This document shows, one piece after another, positions 33,597 through 42,875 of a stretch of 64,000 nucleotides of DNA. The stretch is taken from contig NZ_CP125642.1 of the NCBI RefSeq assembly GCF_030053155.1, positions 62,001 to 126,000 of the forward strand, in the 5' to 3' direction. The position numbers and the translations under genes were made by a program. The notes beneath the pieces were generated by a model. That model made no database searches. It was not told the DNA's origin and saw only the letters and a program-made list of their open reading frames with translations. The stretch is from Rhizobium sp. BT03 (lineage in GTDB: Bacteria; Pseudomonadota; Alphaproteobacteria; Rhizobiales; Rhizobiaceae). Each line of letters opens with the position of its first letter. Position 1 is the stretch's first letter.

Positions 33597-36239
33597 TCAG
33601 GCCGCGCTGGAGGCCTTGCCGAGGCGTTTGATCGCCGGCTCCAGCGGCCGCTGGCCATCGCTGTAATCCTGCCAGGCCGACGATTTCGGCAGCAGCGCCG
33701 GCACGGTGCGGATGGTGAAGCGTTTCGGATCGAGATCCGCTTTGACCTGGCTCCAGGTCAGCGGCATCGAGACGGTGGCGCCCGGCCGGGCGCGGGGCGA
33801 CAGAGGTGCCACAGCCGTCGCCATCCGGTCATTGCGGAGGTAATCGAGGAAGATGCGGCCGTTCCTCAGGCTCTTGGTCATCTTGATCAGATAGAGATCG
33901 GGATTGTCGCGCGCCATCTGCTGGCAGACGTCGTGGGCGAAGCTCTTCGCCTCAGCCCAGGACAGCGGCTTGCGCTTGTTGATCGCAAGCGGCGTGACGA
34001 CGTGCAGGCCCTTGCCGCCGGTCGTCTTGCAGAAACTGACGAGACCCAGCGCGTCGAGACGGTCGCGCATTTCGCGGGCGGCGGCAACGACGGTGGAGAA
34101 CGGCACGTCGGGGCCGGGGTCGAGGTCGAAGACGAGCCGGCCGGGCACCTCCGGTCTATGCGGTTGACAGTTCCAGGGGTGCAGCTCTACGGCGCCGATC
34201 TGCGCGACGGCGGCCAGTCCCTCGACCCGGTCGATCTGCAGATAGGGTTTTTTGTCGCCGAAGACCTTGACCAGTTCGAGAAGGTTCGAGGTGCCGGGCA
34301 TCGCATGGCGCTGGAAGAACTGCTCGCCGCCGAGCCCATCGGGCGCGCGGATGATCGAACAGGGGCGCCCCTCGATATGTGCGATCATCCAGCCGCCGAC
34401 GGCTTCGTAGTAGTGGGCGAGCTCTTCCTTGGTCACCGGTCTGCCGTCATTGGCATCCGGCCATAGCGGTTTGTCCGGATTGGAGATCATCACGCCCATG
34501 ACCTCGGCTTTGGCGCCCTTTCGGCGGGCGGGCCTGGCCTTTTCGGCCGCCGGCTCCGGCATCTCGGTCTCCGCGGGTTTGGCCGGCCGTTCGGCCTTGA
34601 CGTCTCTCGCCGGCTTGTCCTCGCGCAGGCCCTTGAAGGCCGCCTGGCGGACGATGCCGTCGGCGGTCCAGCCGGCGAACTCGATTTCCGCCACCAGCTT
34701 GGGCTTCAGCCAGGTAACCCCGGCTTCTTTCTTCGGCGCGCCGATGCCGGTGAAGGGCGATTTCGCCGCCTCGAGCGCCTGCAGCTTCGGAAGCAGCGTT
34801 TCGACTTTCTTCGCGCCATATCCCGTGCCGACGCGGCCGACATAGACGAAGTGGTCGCCGCGGTAGACGCCGACCAGCAGCGATCGGAATCTGCCGTTGG
34901 TCTTGGCATAGGCGCCGATCACCACTTCGTGGCCGGCGCGGCATTTCGACTTTGCCCAGCTGTCGGTGCGGCCGGATTGATAGGGTGCATCGCTCTGCTT
35001 GGAGACGATGCCTTCCAGCGACAGTTTGCAGGCGGAGCGAAGCACTGCATCGCCGCCGGTCTCGAAATGCTCGACGAAACGGAGCCGAGGGTCCTCGCCG
35101 GCATCCGACAGCAAGCTCTGAAGCCGCGCCTTGCGCTCGACGACAGGCAGAGATCGCAAGTCCTCGTCCCCCTCGTAAAGAAGATCGAAGGCGAAATAGA
35201 CGAGATCGCCGGTCCTGCCTTCCGAAATGGCCGCCTGCAGCGCGGCGAAATCCGGCACGCCATGATCGTCGAGGGCGCAGACCTCGCCGTCGATGATGGC
35301 GTCGGGCAGCGCCGCTGCCGCCTCGGCGATCTCCGGATATTTGCCGGTCCAGTCGAGTCCCTTGCGGGTCTTCAGCGTCGCCTCGCCCTCGAGTATGCGC
35401 ATCTGGATGCGGTAGCCGTCGAACTTGATCTCGTGGATCCAGCCCTCGCCGGGCGGCGGCCGCTCCAGCGTCTGGCAAAGCTGCGGCGCAATGAAGTCCG
35501 GCAGGTCGGCCCTTGCCGCCGTTTTCGGCGCCCGGCCGGCTCGGCCCTCCTCCTTCCGCTCTTCGGCGGCCAGCCCGTGATTGCTGTCCCAGACGGCATC
35601 CGCCTTGATGTCGCCGCCCTTGATCATGAACGGCTTCGGCTTGCGGCCCTTGCCGGCGGCGATCGCCTCCATCGTCCGGCCGGAGGCGACGGAGGTGTCG
35701 TTTTCCTCCAGGACGGCTGCCCCATCCTCCTCGACCGAGAACGCGTCGTGGTGCTTGATCAGCAGCCAGTTGGTTCGCTTGCCGCCGTCGCGGTCATTGC
35801 GCATGCGCACCAGCACGAAGCTGCCGTGCAGCCTCTCGCCTTCCAGGGTGAACTTGAAGTCACCCTTGGCAAGCGCCTGCTCCGGGCTCTTCTTTCCCTC
35901 GGGCTCCCAATAGCCGCGGTCCCACAACATCACCGTGCCGCCGCCATACTGGCCTTTCGGGATCGTGCCTTCGAAGTCGCCATAGTCGAGCGGGTGATCC
36001 TCGACCTCGACGGCCAGCCGCTTGTCGTGCGGATCGAGAGACGGGCCCTTGGTCACCGCCCAGGATTTGAAGACGCCGTCGAGCTCCAACCGCAAATCGT
36101 AATGCAGCCGGGTGGCGTCATGTTTCTGGATGACGAAGCGGCGACGGTTGCTGCGGGCGATCTGCTTCTCGCCGCTCGGCTCCGCTGTTTTTTTAAAGTC
36201 GCGCTTCGATCGGTATGTCGAGAGGTTGTCACTGGCCAT
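33597..36239 (-). CDS. ligD: LigD: phosphoesterase-ligase-polymerase DNA repair protein
   Basis: An 880-residue multifunctional non-homologous end-joining enzyme. Domain order: 3'-phosphoesterase (about 30-180, with His40, His46 and Asp48 in the [13 protein letters not shown] stretch), ATP-dependent ligase (about 245-540, nucleophile Lys272 in HEIKFDGYR), a basic linker, and primase-polymerase (about 590-870, metal-binding DLDPG at 705-708, TGGKGLHV). All three active sites look intact. Start ATG 36239 with GAGGGAACGACC upstream. Partner Ku is not encoded here. It overlaps nothing; long open frames on the opposite strand are shadows. Confidence 0.94.
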   Translation of the reverse strand: MASDNLSTYRSKRDFKKTAEPSGEKQIARSNRRRFVIQKHDATRLHYDLRLELDGVFKSWAVTKGPSLDPHDKRLAVEVEDHPLDYGDFEGTIPKGQYGGGTVMLWDRGYWEPEGKKSPEQALAKGDFKFTLEGERLHGSFVLVRMRNDRDGGKRTNWLLIKHHDAFSVEEDGAAVLEENDTSVASGRTMEAIAAGKGRKPKPFMIKGGDIKADAVWDSNHGLAAEERKEEGRAGRAPKTAARADLPDFIAPQLCQTLERPPPGEGWIHEIKFDGYRIQMRILEGEATLKTRKGLDWTGKYPEIAEAAAALPDAIIDGEVCALDDHGVPDFAALQAAISEGRTGDLVYFAFDLLYEGDEDLRSLPVVERKARLQSLLSDAGEDPRLRFVEHFETGGDAVLRSACKLSLEGIVSKQSDAPYQSGRTDSWAKSKCRAGHEVVIGAYAKTNGRFRSLLVGVYRGDHFVYVGRVGTGYGAKKVETLLPKLQALEAAKSPFTGIGAPKKEAGVTWLKPKLVAEIEFAGWTADGIVRQAAFKGLREDKPARDVKAERPAKPAETEMPEPAAEKARPARRKGAKAEVMGVMISNPDKPLWPDANDGRPVTKEELAHYYEAVGGWMIAHIEGRPCSIIRAPDGLGGEQFFQRHAMPGTSNLLELVKVFGDKKPYLQIDRVEGLAAVAQIGAVELHPWNCQPHRPEVPGRLVFDLDPGPDVPFSTVVAAAREMRDRLDALGLVSFCKTTGGKGLHVVTPLAINKRKPLSWAEAKSFAHDVCQQMARDNPDLYLIKMTKSLRNGRIFLDYLRNDRMATAVAPLSPRARPGATVSMPLTWSQVKADLDPKRFTIRTVPALLPKSSAWQDYSDGQRPLEPAIKRLGKASSAA

Positions 36240-36437
36240 GGTCGTTCCCTCAAGCAGCATCCACGCATGGAATGCCGGCCGGCGGCTGGAAGTTCCATCG
36301 CAGCGCTCCGCCGGCCGGTTACGGCGGAAAAGCTCGCCGCATTGGCCGGCAGCGACGCGGGATCGATGAAATATTTCTTCGGCTCGCCGCATCGTTCTCC
36401 TGCTTCAAACGTTAATTGCCACCACGGGGATGCAAAC

Positions 36438-38204
36438 ATGCGCGCGGATCAATGGCTTTCTCTTCTCATCATCGCACTGATGATGGGCGCGTTCCTATGG
36501 GGCCGTTATCGATACGACATCGTCGCCGTGAGTTCCCTTCTCGTCGCAATCATCGTCGGCATCGTCCCTGTCAAAAATGCCTTTTCCGGTTTTTCAGATG
36601 ACATCGTCATCATCGTCGGCAGCGCGCTGATCGTCAGTGCGGCGATATCGAGATCCGGGATCATGGATCTGGCGCTGCGCCGATTTTCTCCCGAAAGACG
36701 CGGGCCGCGGATGCAACTAATCATCTTGGTTGCCATCGTCGCGGCCCTGTCGGCTTTCGTCAAAAATATCGGTGCGCTGGCGATCATGATCCCGGTCGCC
36801 GTGCAGATGGCCCGGAAATCACGCGTATCACCGTCGATGTTCCTGATGCCGATGTCTTTCGCCTCGCTGCTCGGAGGGCTTATGACGCAGATCGGCACAT
36901 CCCCGAATATCATCGTTTCCCGGGTGCGCGAGGAGATTACCGGGCAGCCGTTCACGATGTTCGACTATACGCCGGTCGGCCTGGCGCTGTCGGTCGCCGG
37001 CGTCGTCTTTCTGGGGCTGTTCTACAAGCTGCTTCCTGAGCGGTCACGCTTGGAAAGCTCGATGGATGAGGCGGTGGCGATCAAGAACTACACGACCGAG
37101 GCCAAGGTCACTACGCCATCGCAGGCGATCGGGCGGTCCATCAGCTGGCTGCAGAAGCCGGCCGGCGGCGATGCGATGGTGACCGCGATCATCGGCGGCG
37201 GCGGCCAAAGACGAACGCCCCTTCCCGACACCGTGATTAGGGATGGCGACCTTCTGATTATCGAGGGGGAGCAGAGCGCCCTCGACAAGATCGTCAGTGA
37301 AGCCAAGCTTCAACTGTCCGATCGCAAACACGAGCCCGAGGCACGCCGGGACATCAGTTCCGTCGAAGCCATCGTCGGCGAACATTCCCGCCTGATCGGC
37401 GTCAGCGCCAAAGACGTCTCCCTCTTCCACAATACTGGCCTCAATCTTCTTGCCGTCAGCCGCCGCGACATGCGCTTCACCGAGCGTCTCGGCGAGATCA
37501 AGATCCGCAACGGCGATGTCGTGGTGTTGCAGGGCGACTTGCAGAAACTGCCGGATCTCTTGCGCGAATGGGGCTGCCTGCCGCTGGTCGAACGGGATTT
37601 GAAGCTCGGCAACGCCCGCAACGGCATGATCCCCGTCATCATCCTGCTGGCGACGATGGGGGCGACGGCCTTCGGCGGCGTTCCGGTCGCGACGGCATTT
37701 TTCGCCGCCGCCTTTCTGATGGTGGTGACCGGATCCGTTCCCTTGCGCGAAGTCTATCATCATCTCGATGCGCCCATCCTGATCATGCTGGCCGCTCTCA
37801 TTCCGGTCAGCGATTCGCTCAGGACCACCGGAACGACCGACATCATCGCCGACCTGCTGTCGCGCACCGCCGAAATGCTGCCGCCGTTCGGCGCTCTGGC
37901 ATTGATCCTGGTTGCGGCCATGGCCGTGACGCCGTTTTTGAACAATGCAGCGACCGTTCTGGTCATGGCGCCGATCGCCGCGACCTTTGCCGCCAAGCTC
38001 GGCTATCAGCCCGACGCCTTTCTGATGGCGGTGGCGATCGGCGCCGGCTGCGATTTCCTCACGCCGATCGGGCACCAGTGCAACACGCTGGTCATGGCGC
38101 CGGGCGGCTATCGATTTGGCGATTATGCGCGATTGGGCCTGCCGCTCTCGCTCATCGTCGTGCTGGTCAGCGTGCCGGCCCTGCTGGCCGTCTGGCCGAT
38201 CTGA
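36438..38204 (+). CDS. SLC13-type permease with two TrkA-C domains
   Basis: A 588-residue inner-membrane permease of the divalent anion:Na+ symporter/CitMHS-like group. Two blocks of hydrophobic helices (about 1-190 and 395-588) flank two cytosolic TrkA_C (RCK_C) domains (about 205-290 and 300-380; PLPDTVIRDGDLLIIEG and GEIKIRNGDVVVLQG). Family motifs are FVKNIGALAIMIPVA and MTQIGTSPN in the first half, and FLNNAATVLVMAPIA and FLTPIGHQCNTLVM in the second. Proteins of this build transport sulfate, dicarboxylates or similar anions; the substrate is not fixed. ATG 36438 is the first Met before helix 1. Confidence 0.88.
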   Translation: MRADQWLSLLIIALMMGAFLWGRYRYDIVAVSSLLVAIIVGIVPVKNAFSGFSDDIVIIVGSALIVSAAISRSGIMDLALRRFSPERRGPRMQLIILVAIVAALSAFVKNIGALAIMIPVAVQMARKSRVSPSMFLMPMSFASLLGGLMTQIGTSPNIIVSRVREEITGQPFTMFDYTPVGLALSVAGVVFLGLFYKLLPERSRLESSMDEAVAIKNYTTEAKVTTPSQAIGRSISWLQKPAGGDAMVTAIIGGGGQRRTPLPDTVIRDGDLLIIEGEQSALDKIVSEAKLQLSDRKHEPEARRDISSVEAIVGEHSRLIGVSAKDVSLFHNTGLNLLAVSRRDMRFTERLGEIKIRNGDVVVLQGDLQKLPDLLREWGCLPLVERDLKLGNARNGMIPVIILLATMGATAFGGVPVATAFFAAAFLMVVTGSVPLREVYHHLDAPILIMLAALIPVSDSLRTTGTTDIIADLLSRTAEMLPPFGALALILVAAMAVTPFLNNAATVLVMAPIAATFAAKLGYQPDAFLMAVAIGAGCDFLTPIGHQCNTLVMAPGGYRFGDYARLGLPLSLIVVLVSVPALLAVWPI

Positions 38205-38252
38205 CCCCATGCCTGAGCTGGGGGGTCGACTAACCCCTGTGAGGCAATTCAG

Positions 38253-38269
38253 GCTGCGCCGTCGGCGCA
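38253..38269. terminator. Hairpin between convergent genes
   Basis: CTGCGCC-GTC-GGCGCAG, a perfect 7-bp stem, midway in the gap between the permease stop (38204) and the stop of the convergent 80-residue gene (38281). No T-run; coordinates may be off by one. Confidence 0.45.
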
Positions 38270-38280
38270 GTCTGGCGGGA

Positions 38281-38523
38281 TTACTTCCACTGCGTCGCGT
38301 CGGCGGCAGCGCAGCCCAAAGGCGGCAGGGCACCGGCAAAGGTGGTTTTCAGCTTGGCGCAGCCCCAGCTGTTGATCGGGCCGGGCATGGTATTGTTGAG
38401 CGTGATGCCGATTTCATCATAGGGGCTGTCGGTGTTGCTGACATAGCGGTACCAGCGGAAACCGGTAAAAACGACGACGGCGAGAGCGATGACCAGCAGC
38501 AGGCGAAGCAATTTTCTCATCAT
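38281..38523 (-). CDS. Small membrane-anchored or secreted hypothetical protein
   Basis: An 80-residue protein with a basic N-terminus (MMRKLLR) and one hydrophobic segment (LLLVIALAVVVFTGF), then a hydrophilic tail with two cysteines (WGCAKLKT and PLGCAAADAT) that could form a disulfide in the periplasm. No known family. AAGGAAAT precedes the double ATG. It is separated from both neighbours and may be its own transcription unit. Confidence 0.6.
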   Translation of the reverse strand: MMRKLLRLLLVIALAVVVFTGFRWYRYVSNTDSPYDEIGITLNNTMPGPINSWGCAKLKTTFAGALPPLGCAAADATQWK

Positions 38524-38690
38524 ATTTCCTTTAAGTGCAAACGCCGCCGTTTAGCACTCCGATGCCGAAGCTGAAAGCTCCGGCCGGATCAGGACGCTGC
38601 GGCGTCTTTTGTGGCTCCTGAAATGCGGCGCGGGCTGTGGTAGCAATCGGAAAAACACCGGGCGCAATCGATTCTTTGACGGGATCTGCA

Positions 38691-39176
38691 ATGACCATCG
38701 AAGCGGCACGCAATCCGCATCCCATCTATTTCATCGGCGCTTTTGCGACCGGTGGGCTTCTGACATTCATGGTGCATCTGAATGGGGAGCTGGCACGTTA
38801 CGGCAATCCGCTGTTCTCATCCTGGACCGCGCACGGCACAGGCATGGTCGCCGCCGTCATTCTTCTTTTGGCGCTCTACCGCCGACGCAGACCGATGGCG
38901 GGAAAAACCGGCCGCGCACCTTTGTGGGCCTATCTCGGCGGGGTATCCGGCGCCGCAACGGTCATTTTGACCTCGACAGCGGTCAACTCGCCGCTCGGGC
39001 TCTCCGGCACCTTGGCTTTGGGACTGGCAGGCCAGGTCGCTTTCAGCCTGGCGGCCGACAATTGGGGACTGTTCGGTCTGCCGAAGCGGCGCCCGGATAT
39101 CAGAGACATCGCCGCGCTCGGCCTGGTCGTCACCGGCGGCGCCCTCATCATCCTGTTCGGGCGAGGTGGAGCATGA
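38691..39176 (+). CDS. YdcZ-type (DUF606) DMT transporter subunit 1
   Basis: A 161-residue protein with five hydrophobic helices, of the YdcZ half-size drug/metabolite transporter type. The GGLLTFMVHLNGELARYGNPLFSSW segment and the LAGQVAFSLAADNWGLFG segment are typical. It overlaps a second YdcZ-type gene by four bases (ATGA), so the two probably form a heterodimer. ATG 38691 was chosen because an earlier in-frame start would add a long non-membrane leader. Confidence 0.85.
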   Translation: MTIEAARNPHPIYFIGAFATGGLLTFMVHLNGELARYGNPLFSSWTAHGTGMVAAVILLLALYRRRRPMAGKTGRAPLWAYLGGVSGAATVILTSTAVNSPLGLSGTLALGLAGQVAFSLAADNWGLFGLPKRRPDIRDIAALGLVVTGGALIILFGRGGA

Positions 39177-39613
39177 TGGTCTTCATTCTCCTGGCGTGCC
39201 TCGGCGGCGTGCTCGTCGGCCTAAGCCGTCAGCTCAATGGGCGGTTGAGCATCTCCACCACGCCCCTGGTCGCATCCTTCTGGAACCATGCCGTCGGCTT
39301 TGCCGTCCTCACCTGCCTCGGCCTCTTTGTCGGTGGCCTGCTTCCTGCCGGCGCCGCCGAGGCGCCCTGGTATATCTATCTCGGCGGTCCGATCGGCGTC
39401 ATCTTCGTGGCGGCGGGCAGCTGGGCGATCGCGCGCATCGGCGCGGTCAATGCAGCCCTGCTGATCATCGGCGGCCAGATGGTCACCGGGGTGGCATTCG
39501 ATTATCTCAGCGCCGTTCCAACGTCGTTCTGGGCGAACGCGACCGGAATTGTTCTGATCATCGGCGGAATGACGGTCAGCCGCAGCCGACGCAAAACCCA
39601 CGGCTCGCGATAG
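39173..39613 (+). CDS. YdcZ-type (DUF606) DMT transporter subunit 2
   Basis: A 146-residue half-size transporter with four to five helices (LACLGGVLVGLSRQLNGRLS, GGPIGVIFVAAGSWAIARIGAVNAALLIIGGQM). It starts on ATGA overlapping the stop of its partner; GAGGTGGAGC serves as ribosome site. Paired short YdcZ proteins are common in Alphaproteobacteria. Substrate unknown. Confidence 0.85.
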   Translation: MMVFILLACLGGVLVGLSRQLNGRLSISTTPLVASFWNHAVGFAVLTCLGLFVGGLLPAGAAEAPWYIYLGGPIGVIFVAAGSWAIARIGAVNAALLIIGGQMVTGVAFDYLSAVPTSFWANATGIVLIIGGMTVSRSRRKTHGSR

Positions 39614-39619
39614 TCGACA

Positions 39620-39638
39620 GCAACGCTGCCGGCGTTGC
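39620..39638. terminator. Weak hairpin between convergent genes
   Basis: GCAACGC-TGCCG-GCGTTGC, a 7-bp perfect stem in the 50-bp gap between the YdcZ pair and a convergent small gene. Confidence 0.35.
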
Positions 39639-39663
39639 CAGAAACAGCGGATGTTCTCGGAAT

Positions 39664-39888
39664 TTACAGGCTGGTTCGTTCGTCAAGGGTAGAAAGGGCA
39701 TCCTGCAGTCTCAGCGCCGCCAATGCCTTCGTCGCCTCATCCGGAGACCATCCGGCTTCCAGTGCCGCAGCCAGCACCAGCGATTCCGTTTGAAGCTCGA
39801 GCTTCTCGTAAAGCGGCTCGATGGCTTCGCGCGCTGTGACGAGGTGCTGATCCGGTGGGGTGATCGATGTCGCGGCAACCGTAGGCAT
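39664..39888 (-). CDS. Small hypothetical protein, 74 residues
   Basis: Unrecognised. A soluble helical protein: QHLVTAREAIEPLYEKLELQTESLVLAAALEAGWSPDEATKAL, ending in ALRLQDALSTLDERTSL. Strong AGGAGG lies six bases before the ATG, which supports a real gene. Neighbouring genes give no clue. Confidence 0.6.
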   Translation of the reverse strand: MPTVAATSITPPDQHLVTAREAIEPLYEKLELQTESLVLAAALEAGWSPDEATKALAALRLQDALSTLDERTSL

Positions 39889-39957
39889 AATGCTCCTCCT
39901 ATTGAACGCTAAGGTTCGAAACCCATTAGGGGCATCCTTGTTCCGTCTTGTTTCGTT

Positions 39958-40803
39958 TCACATCGCCTTTTTGGCCTTCGGGCGGCGTTGCGAAAAAAGA
40001 CGATACCACATATGGCGAAATTTCCTCCACCTTAGAAATGCACGGATGAGAATTGCCGGCGGGATCTTCCTGTGGTCGCCGATCGTCCCCTGCCTAGTGA
40101 TCGGCGCGTGCGGATCGAGCAGAAAGGCGACCAGGGTGCTCGGACCCGTCGCCTCTGCTTCGAGCCTGTCGCCGGATAAAAACAGCCCCTGCTCGCCTTC
40201 GGCAAACGTCTGTGCGCCGACGACGACGGATCCGCTAAAGACGTAGAAATAGAGATCTCGGCCTTCCCTGTAGGGAAACTCCACCCTTGCACCTGCGTCC
40301 AGCCGGATATCGAAGAAGTCGATCGCGCTGCGGACATGAAACGGCGCACCTTCCCCTTCCGGGCCAACCAGGTGTCGCCAGCTATTGACGGCGGCAGCCG
40401 GAACCCGCCCGTGCTGGATCTTTGCGTCGAGATCGATTGCGCGAGGTCGAATAAGGATCTGCAGCATCCGCAGCGGCGGGTCGGATGCCCGCGTCTCTTC
40501 GGAATGCCAAAAGCTTGCGCCGGCATTCATCACCATCAGGTGGTCGCGGTCGATCACCAGCCGGCCGTCGGCCCTGTCGTCGTGACGCATGACGCCGTCA
40601 GGCACCCAGGAAATGATCTCGTCGTTCCTGTGCTCGTGCATCGCGATCTGCCGGCCAGGATCAAGCAGGGATTCAACGACCATGGCGAGAGGGCCATGGC
40701 CGTGATCGGTCGGCTTCGGCCTCAACCACCCCGGCATGTTGACATGCACGACGAAGCCTCCCGAATCCCGCACCACGAATGTCCGTTCGCCCTTGAGCAG
40801 CAT
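39958..40803 (-). CDS. Pirin/cupin-family protein
   Basis: A 281-residue bicupin. The N-terminal cupin carries the pirin-like metal site (MHEHRNDEIISWVPDG, then FWHSEE), a linker LQILIRPRA, and a second cupin-like half (FFDIRLDAGARVEFPYREGRDLYFYVFSG). A C-terminal basic tail is longer than usual (RAFLRWRKFRHMWYRLFSQRRPKAKK). Some pirins are quercetin 2,3-dioxygenases; that cannot be claimed here. The ATG at 40803 is five bases after GGAGG. Confidence 0.85.
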   Translation of the reverse strand: MLLKGERTFVVRDSGGFVVHVNMPGWLRPKPTDHGHGPLAMVVESLLDPGRQIAMHEHRNDEIISWVPDGVMRHDDRADGRLVIDRDHLMVMNAGASFWHSEETRASDPPLRMLQILIRPRAIDLDAKIQHGRVPAAAVNSWRHLVGPEGEGAPFHVRSAIDFFDIRLDAGARVEFPYREGRDLYFYVFSGSVVVGAQTFAEGEQGLFLSGDRLEAEATGPSTLVAFLLDPHAPITRQGTIGDHRKIPPAILIRAFLRWRKFRHMWYRLFSQRRPKAKKAM

Positions 40804-40993
40804 CGCATCCTCCGTGCTTGCAAGGCAGTGACGACACCAGGCCATGACAGCGCCGCGCCTTCATTGAGGCGTGCAAAGGCCGCAGCGCTCTAAATTGCTG
40901 CTCAAGGATAAATTATACGGCAGTCTCGCGCCAGAAGAGCACGACCGATGCGATCGCCGACCGCGCGATCCTCCCCGCCCGAAGCGTGCTCGT

Positions 40994-42154
40994 TCACTCA
41001 GCTCCTACTTGTCGGGCCACATAGACAAGCATGCTGTCGGTCCTCCTTGCGCCGAGCAGCGAAAGCGAAACATTGCCCGCGCAATCGGTGATTGGAAACA
41101 CCAGCTGCGGGCAGCCGCTGAGGCCCGAGAGACACAGAAGCTTGATACAAGCGGAACGAAATGCGGCAAAATTTTCCGGTTCGGCATCGCGAGTTGGCGC
41201 GCTCATGGCCAAGGTCGGAAGAGCGACGACTACATTTTCGCCGAGCCATCGGTCGATCTCCCCGGAAAAGAGCTTGGCAATCGCACGCGCCTCGCGCACT
41301 TGCCCGTCGTCGAGGCGAGATCCTGACAAAAGGCGCGCGGCAATATCGGGCGCAATGGCCTCCGGGGCCTGCTCAAAGAGCGTTTTGTTGCATTCCCAGG
41401 CCTCACCTTGGAGGATGGTGGTGAACGCCAAAGCAAGATCCGCGAGGCTGAACGAGGAGATCGCACCTGTCCTGCGGACAGGCATGGCCGCCGATCGAAG
41501 GCCGGCGATCATCTTGTCGGCGACCCTGTCGTCGATGGTTTCGAAAATATCCTCGGCAATGAGAATAGAGGGGAGTTGGTCACTAGCCGCGGGCATGCCG
41601 ACGGCGCTCATGACGGCGGCCATTGCTTCCAGCCTTCTCGTAACGAAGCCTGGAACATCGAAGCTTGGCGCTAACGGACGCAGTGCCCTGTCGTCGAGGC
41701 TTCCATGTGTCGGCCGCCAGCCGATGAGGCCATTGACGGCGGCAGGCAGCCGGATGGAGCCGGATGTGTCGGTTCCGAGGCCGATATCCGCAAGGTCAGC
41801 GGCGACCGCGACGGCTGAGCCCGACGACGATCCGCCGGGAATTAGGGTGGGATCGCGTGGATTGATCGGCATACCGAAATGGATGTTGCCGCCGATCAGG
41901 GAATAGGCAAGCTCGTCCGTTTTGGTTTTGCCGACGAAACAGGCGCCGGCATCGAGCAGCGTCTGGACCAGGGGCGCCGTCAACGGTTTGATGCCGGAGG
42001 CCGCGAGCACCGCGGCACTACCGGCCGCGGTCGGATATCCGGCAACATCGAAAAGGTCCTTGACCGCCAGGCGAAAGCGGGAAAGCGGACCGGTGGCCGC
42101 GTGCACGACATCTGCATCCGGATAGGGCATGAATGCATTCCACCGATCCCGCAT
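40994..42154 (-). CDS. Amidase-signature family amidase
   Basis: A 386-residue amidase with the Ser-cisSer-Lys triad elements: Lys32 (AVKDLFD), the GGSSSGS loop at 107-113 and nucleophile Ser133 in GTDTSGSIRLPA. It is shorter than the usual 450-500 residues. It is the last gene of the AmiC/AmiR-controlled run and lies 14 nt after the ATPase gene. It probably hydrolyses an amide brought in by the transporter, releasing ammonia and a carboxylic acid in the cytosol. Confidence 0.9.
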   Translation of the reverse strand: MRDRWNAFMPYPDADVVHAATGPLSRFRLAVKDLFDVAGYPTAAGSAAVLAASGIKPLTAPLVQTLLDAGACFVGKTKTDELAYSLIGGNIHFGMPINPRDPTLIPGGSSSGSAVAVAADLADIGLGTDTSGSIRLPAAVNGLIGWRPTHGSLDDRALRPLAPSFDVPGFVTRRLEAMAAVMSAVGMPAASDQLPSILIAEDIFETIDDRVADKMIAGLRSAAMPVRRTGAISSFSLADLALAFTTILQGEAWECNKTLFEQAPEAIAPDIAARLLSGSRLDDGQVREARAIAKLFSGEIDRWLGENVVVALPTLAMSAPTRDAEPENFAAFRSACIKLLCLSGLSGCPQLVFPITDCAGNVSLSLLGARRTDSMLVYVARQVGAE

Positions 42155-42167
42155 TTGCCCCGGCTCC

Positions 42168-42875
42168 CTAGATCTTCAGATGCTGCAGGACACGGCCGCG
42201 GCTCTCTGGACTATTGAGGTTTTCGTCTTCGATTGCCCCGAGTTTAAGAATCGCCCAGCGGTCCGCCACTGAAAGGGCGAAATCCAGGTTCTGTTCGACC
42301 AGCAGGATGGTCGTGCCGCGTTTCTCGCGGTCGTCCCTCAACGCCTTGGCGATGTTCTGGACGACGGAGGGCTGCAGACCTTCGGAGATTTCGTCGATCA
42401 GCAGCAGCTTTGGCTGCAGCATCAGCGCCCGGGCGAGGATCAGCATCTTCTGCTCCCCGCCCGAAAGCGTGCCGGCTTTCTGCGCCAGCCGGTCGTTCAG
42501 GAAAGGGAAATAGCCGTAGACCCGTTCCAGGGCTGGTGTCAGATCCCGATCGCCTTTAAGGGCCAGACGCAGATTGTCGCGGATAGAGAGATCCTGAAAC
42601 AGCGGCAGTTCCTGAGGGGCATAGCCGATGCCGGAAGCGATCAGCTCGGCGGGTTTTCTATCGGTGATAGGGGCACCATCGACCTCGATCTTGCCTTTGC
42701 CGACACGCAAGAAGCCGAGGATCGTCTTCAGCAGCGTGGTTTTGCCCATGCCGTTTTTGCCCATGAGGGTGAATATCTCGCCGGGCCGGATGGCGAGCGA
42801 CACGCCGTTGACGACATCGACCGCGCCATATCCGCTCGATACCCCGCTGAGCTTGAGTTTGAACGCGTCAGCCAT
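42168..42875 (-). CDS. Branched-chain amino acid/urea-type ABC ATPase (LivF/UrtE-like)
   Basis: A 235-residue ATPase of the LivF type. Walker A GKNGMGKT, signature LSGGEQKM, Walker B KLLLIDEISEGLQP, with the VEQNLDFALSVADR switch region. It overlaps the permease-ATPase fusion gene by eight bases. The Walker A has Lys and Met where most LivF proteins have Pro/Arg and Ala, like UrtE/FmdF-type proteins of urea and amide importers. Confidence 0.92.
   Translation of the reverse strand: MADAFKLKLSGVSSGYGAVDVVNGVSLAIRPGEIFTLMGKNGMGKTTLLKTILGFLRVGKGKIEVDGAPITDRKPAELIASGIGYAPQELPLFQDLSIRDNLRLALKGDRDLTPALERVYGYFPFLNDRLAQKAGTLSGGEQKMLILARALMLQPKLLLIDEISEGLQPSVVQNIAKALRDDREKRGTTILLVEQNLDFALSVADRWAILKLGAIEDENLNSPESRGRVLQHLKI

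Noticed and set aside
34851..36437. The long plus-strand frame running into the SLC13-type permease, as if a 1117-residue protein
   Set aside because: The part before 36438 is the mirror of the ligD coding strand and lacks any membrane or domain signature; the permease starts naturally at 36438.
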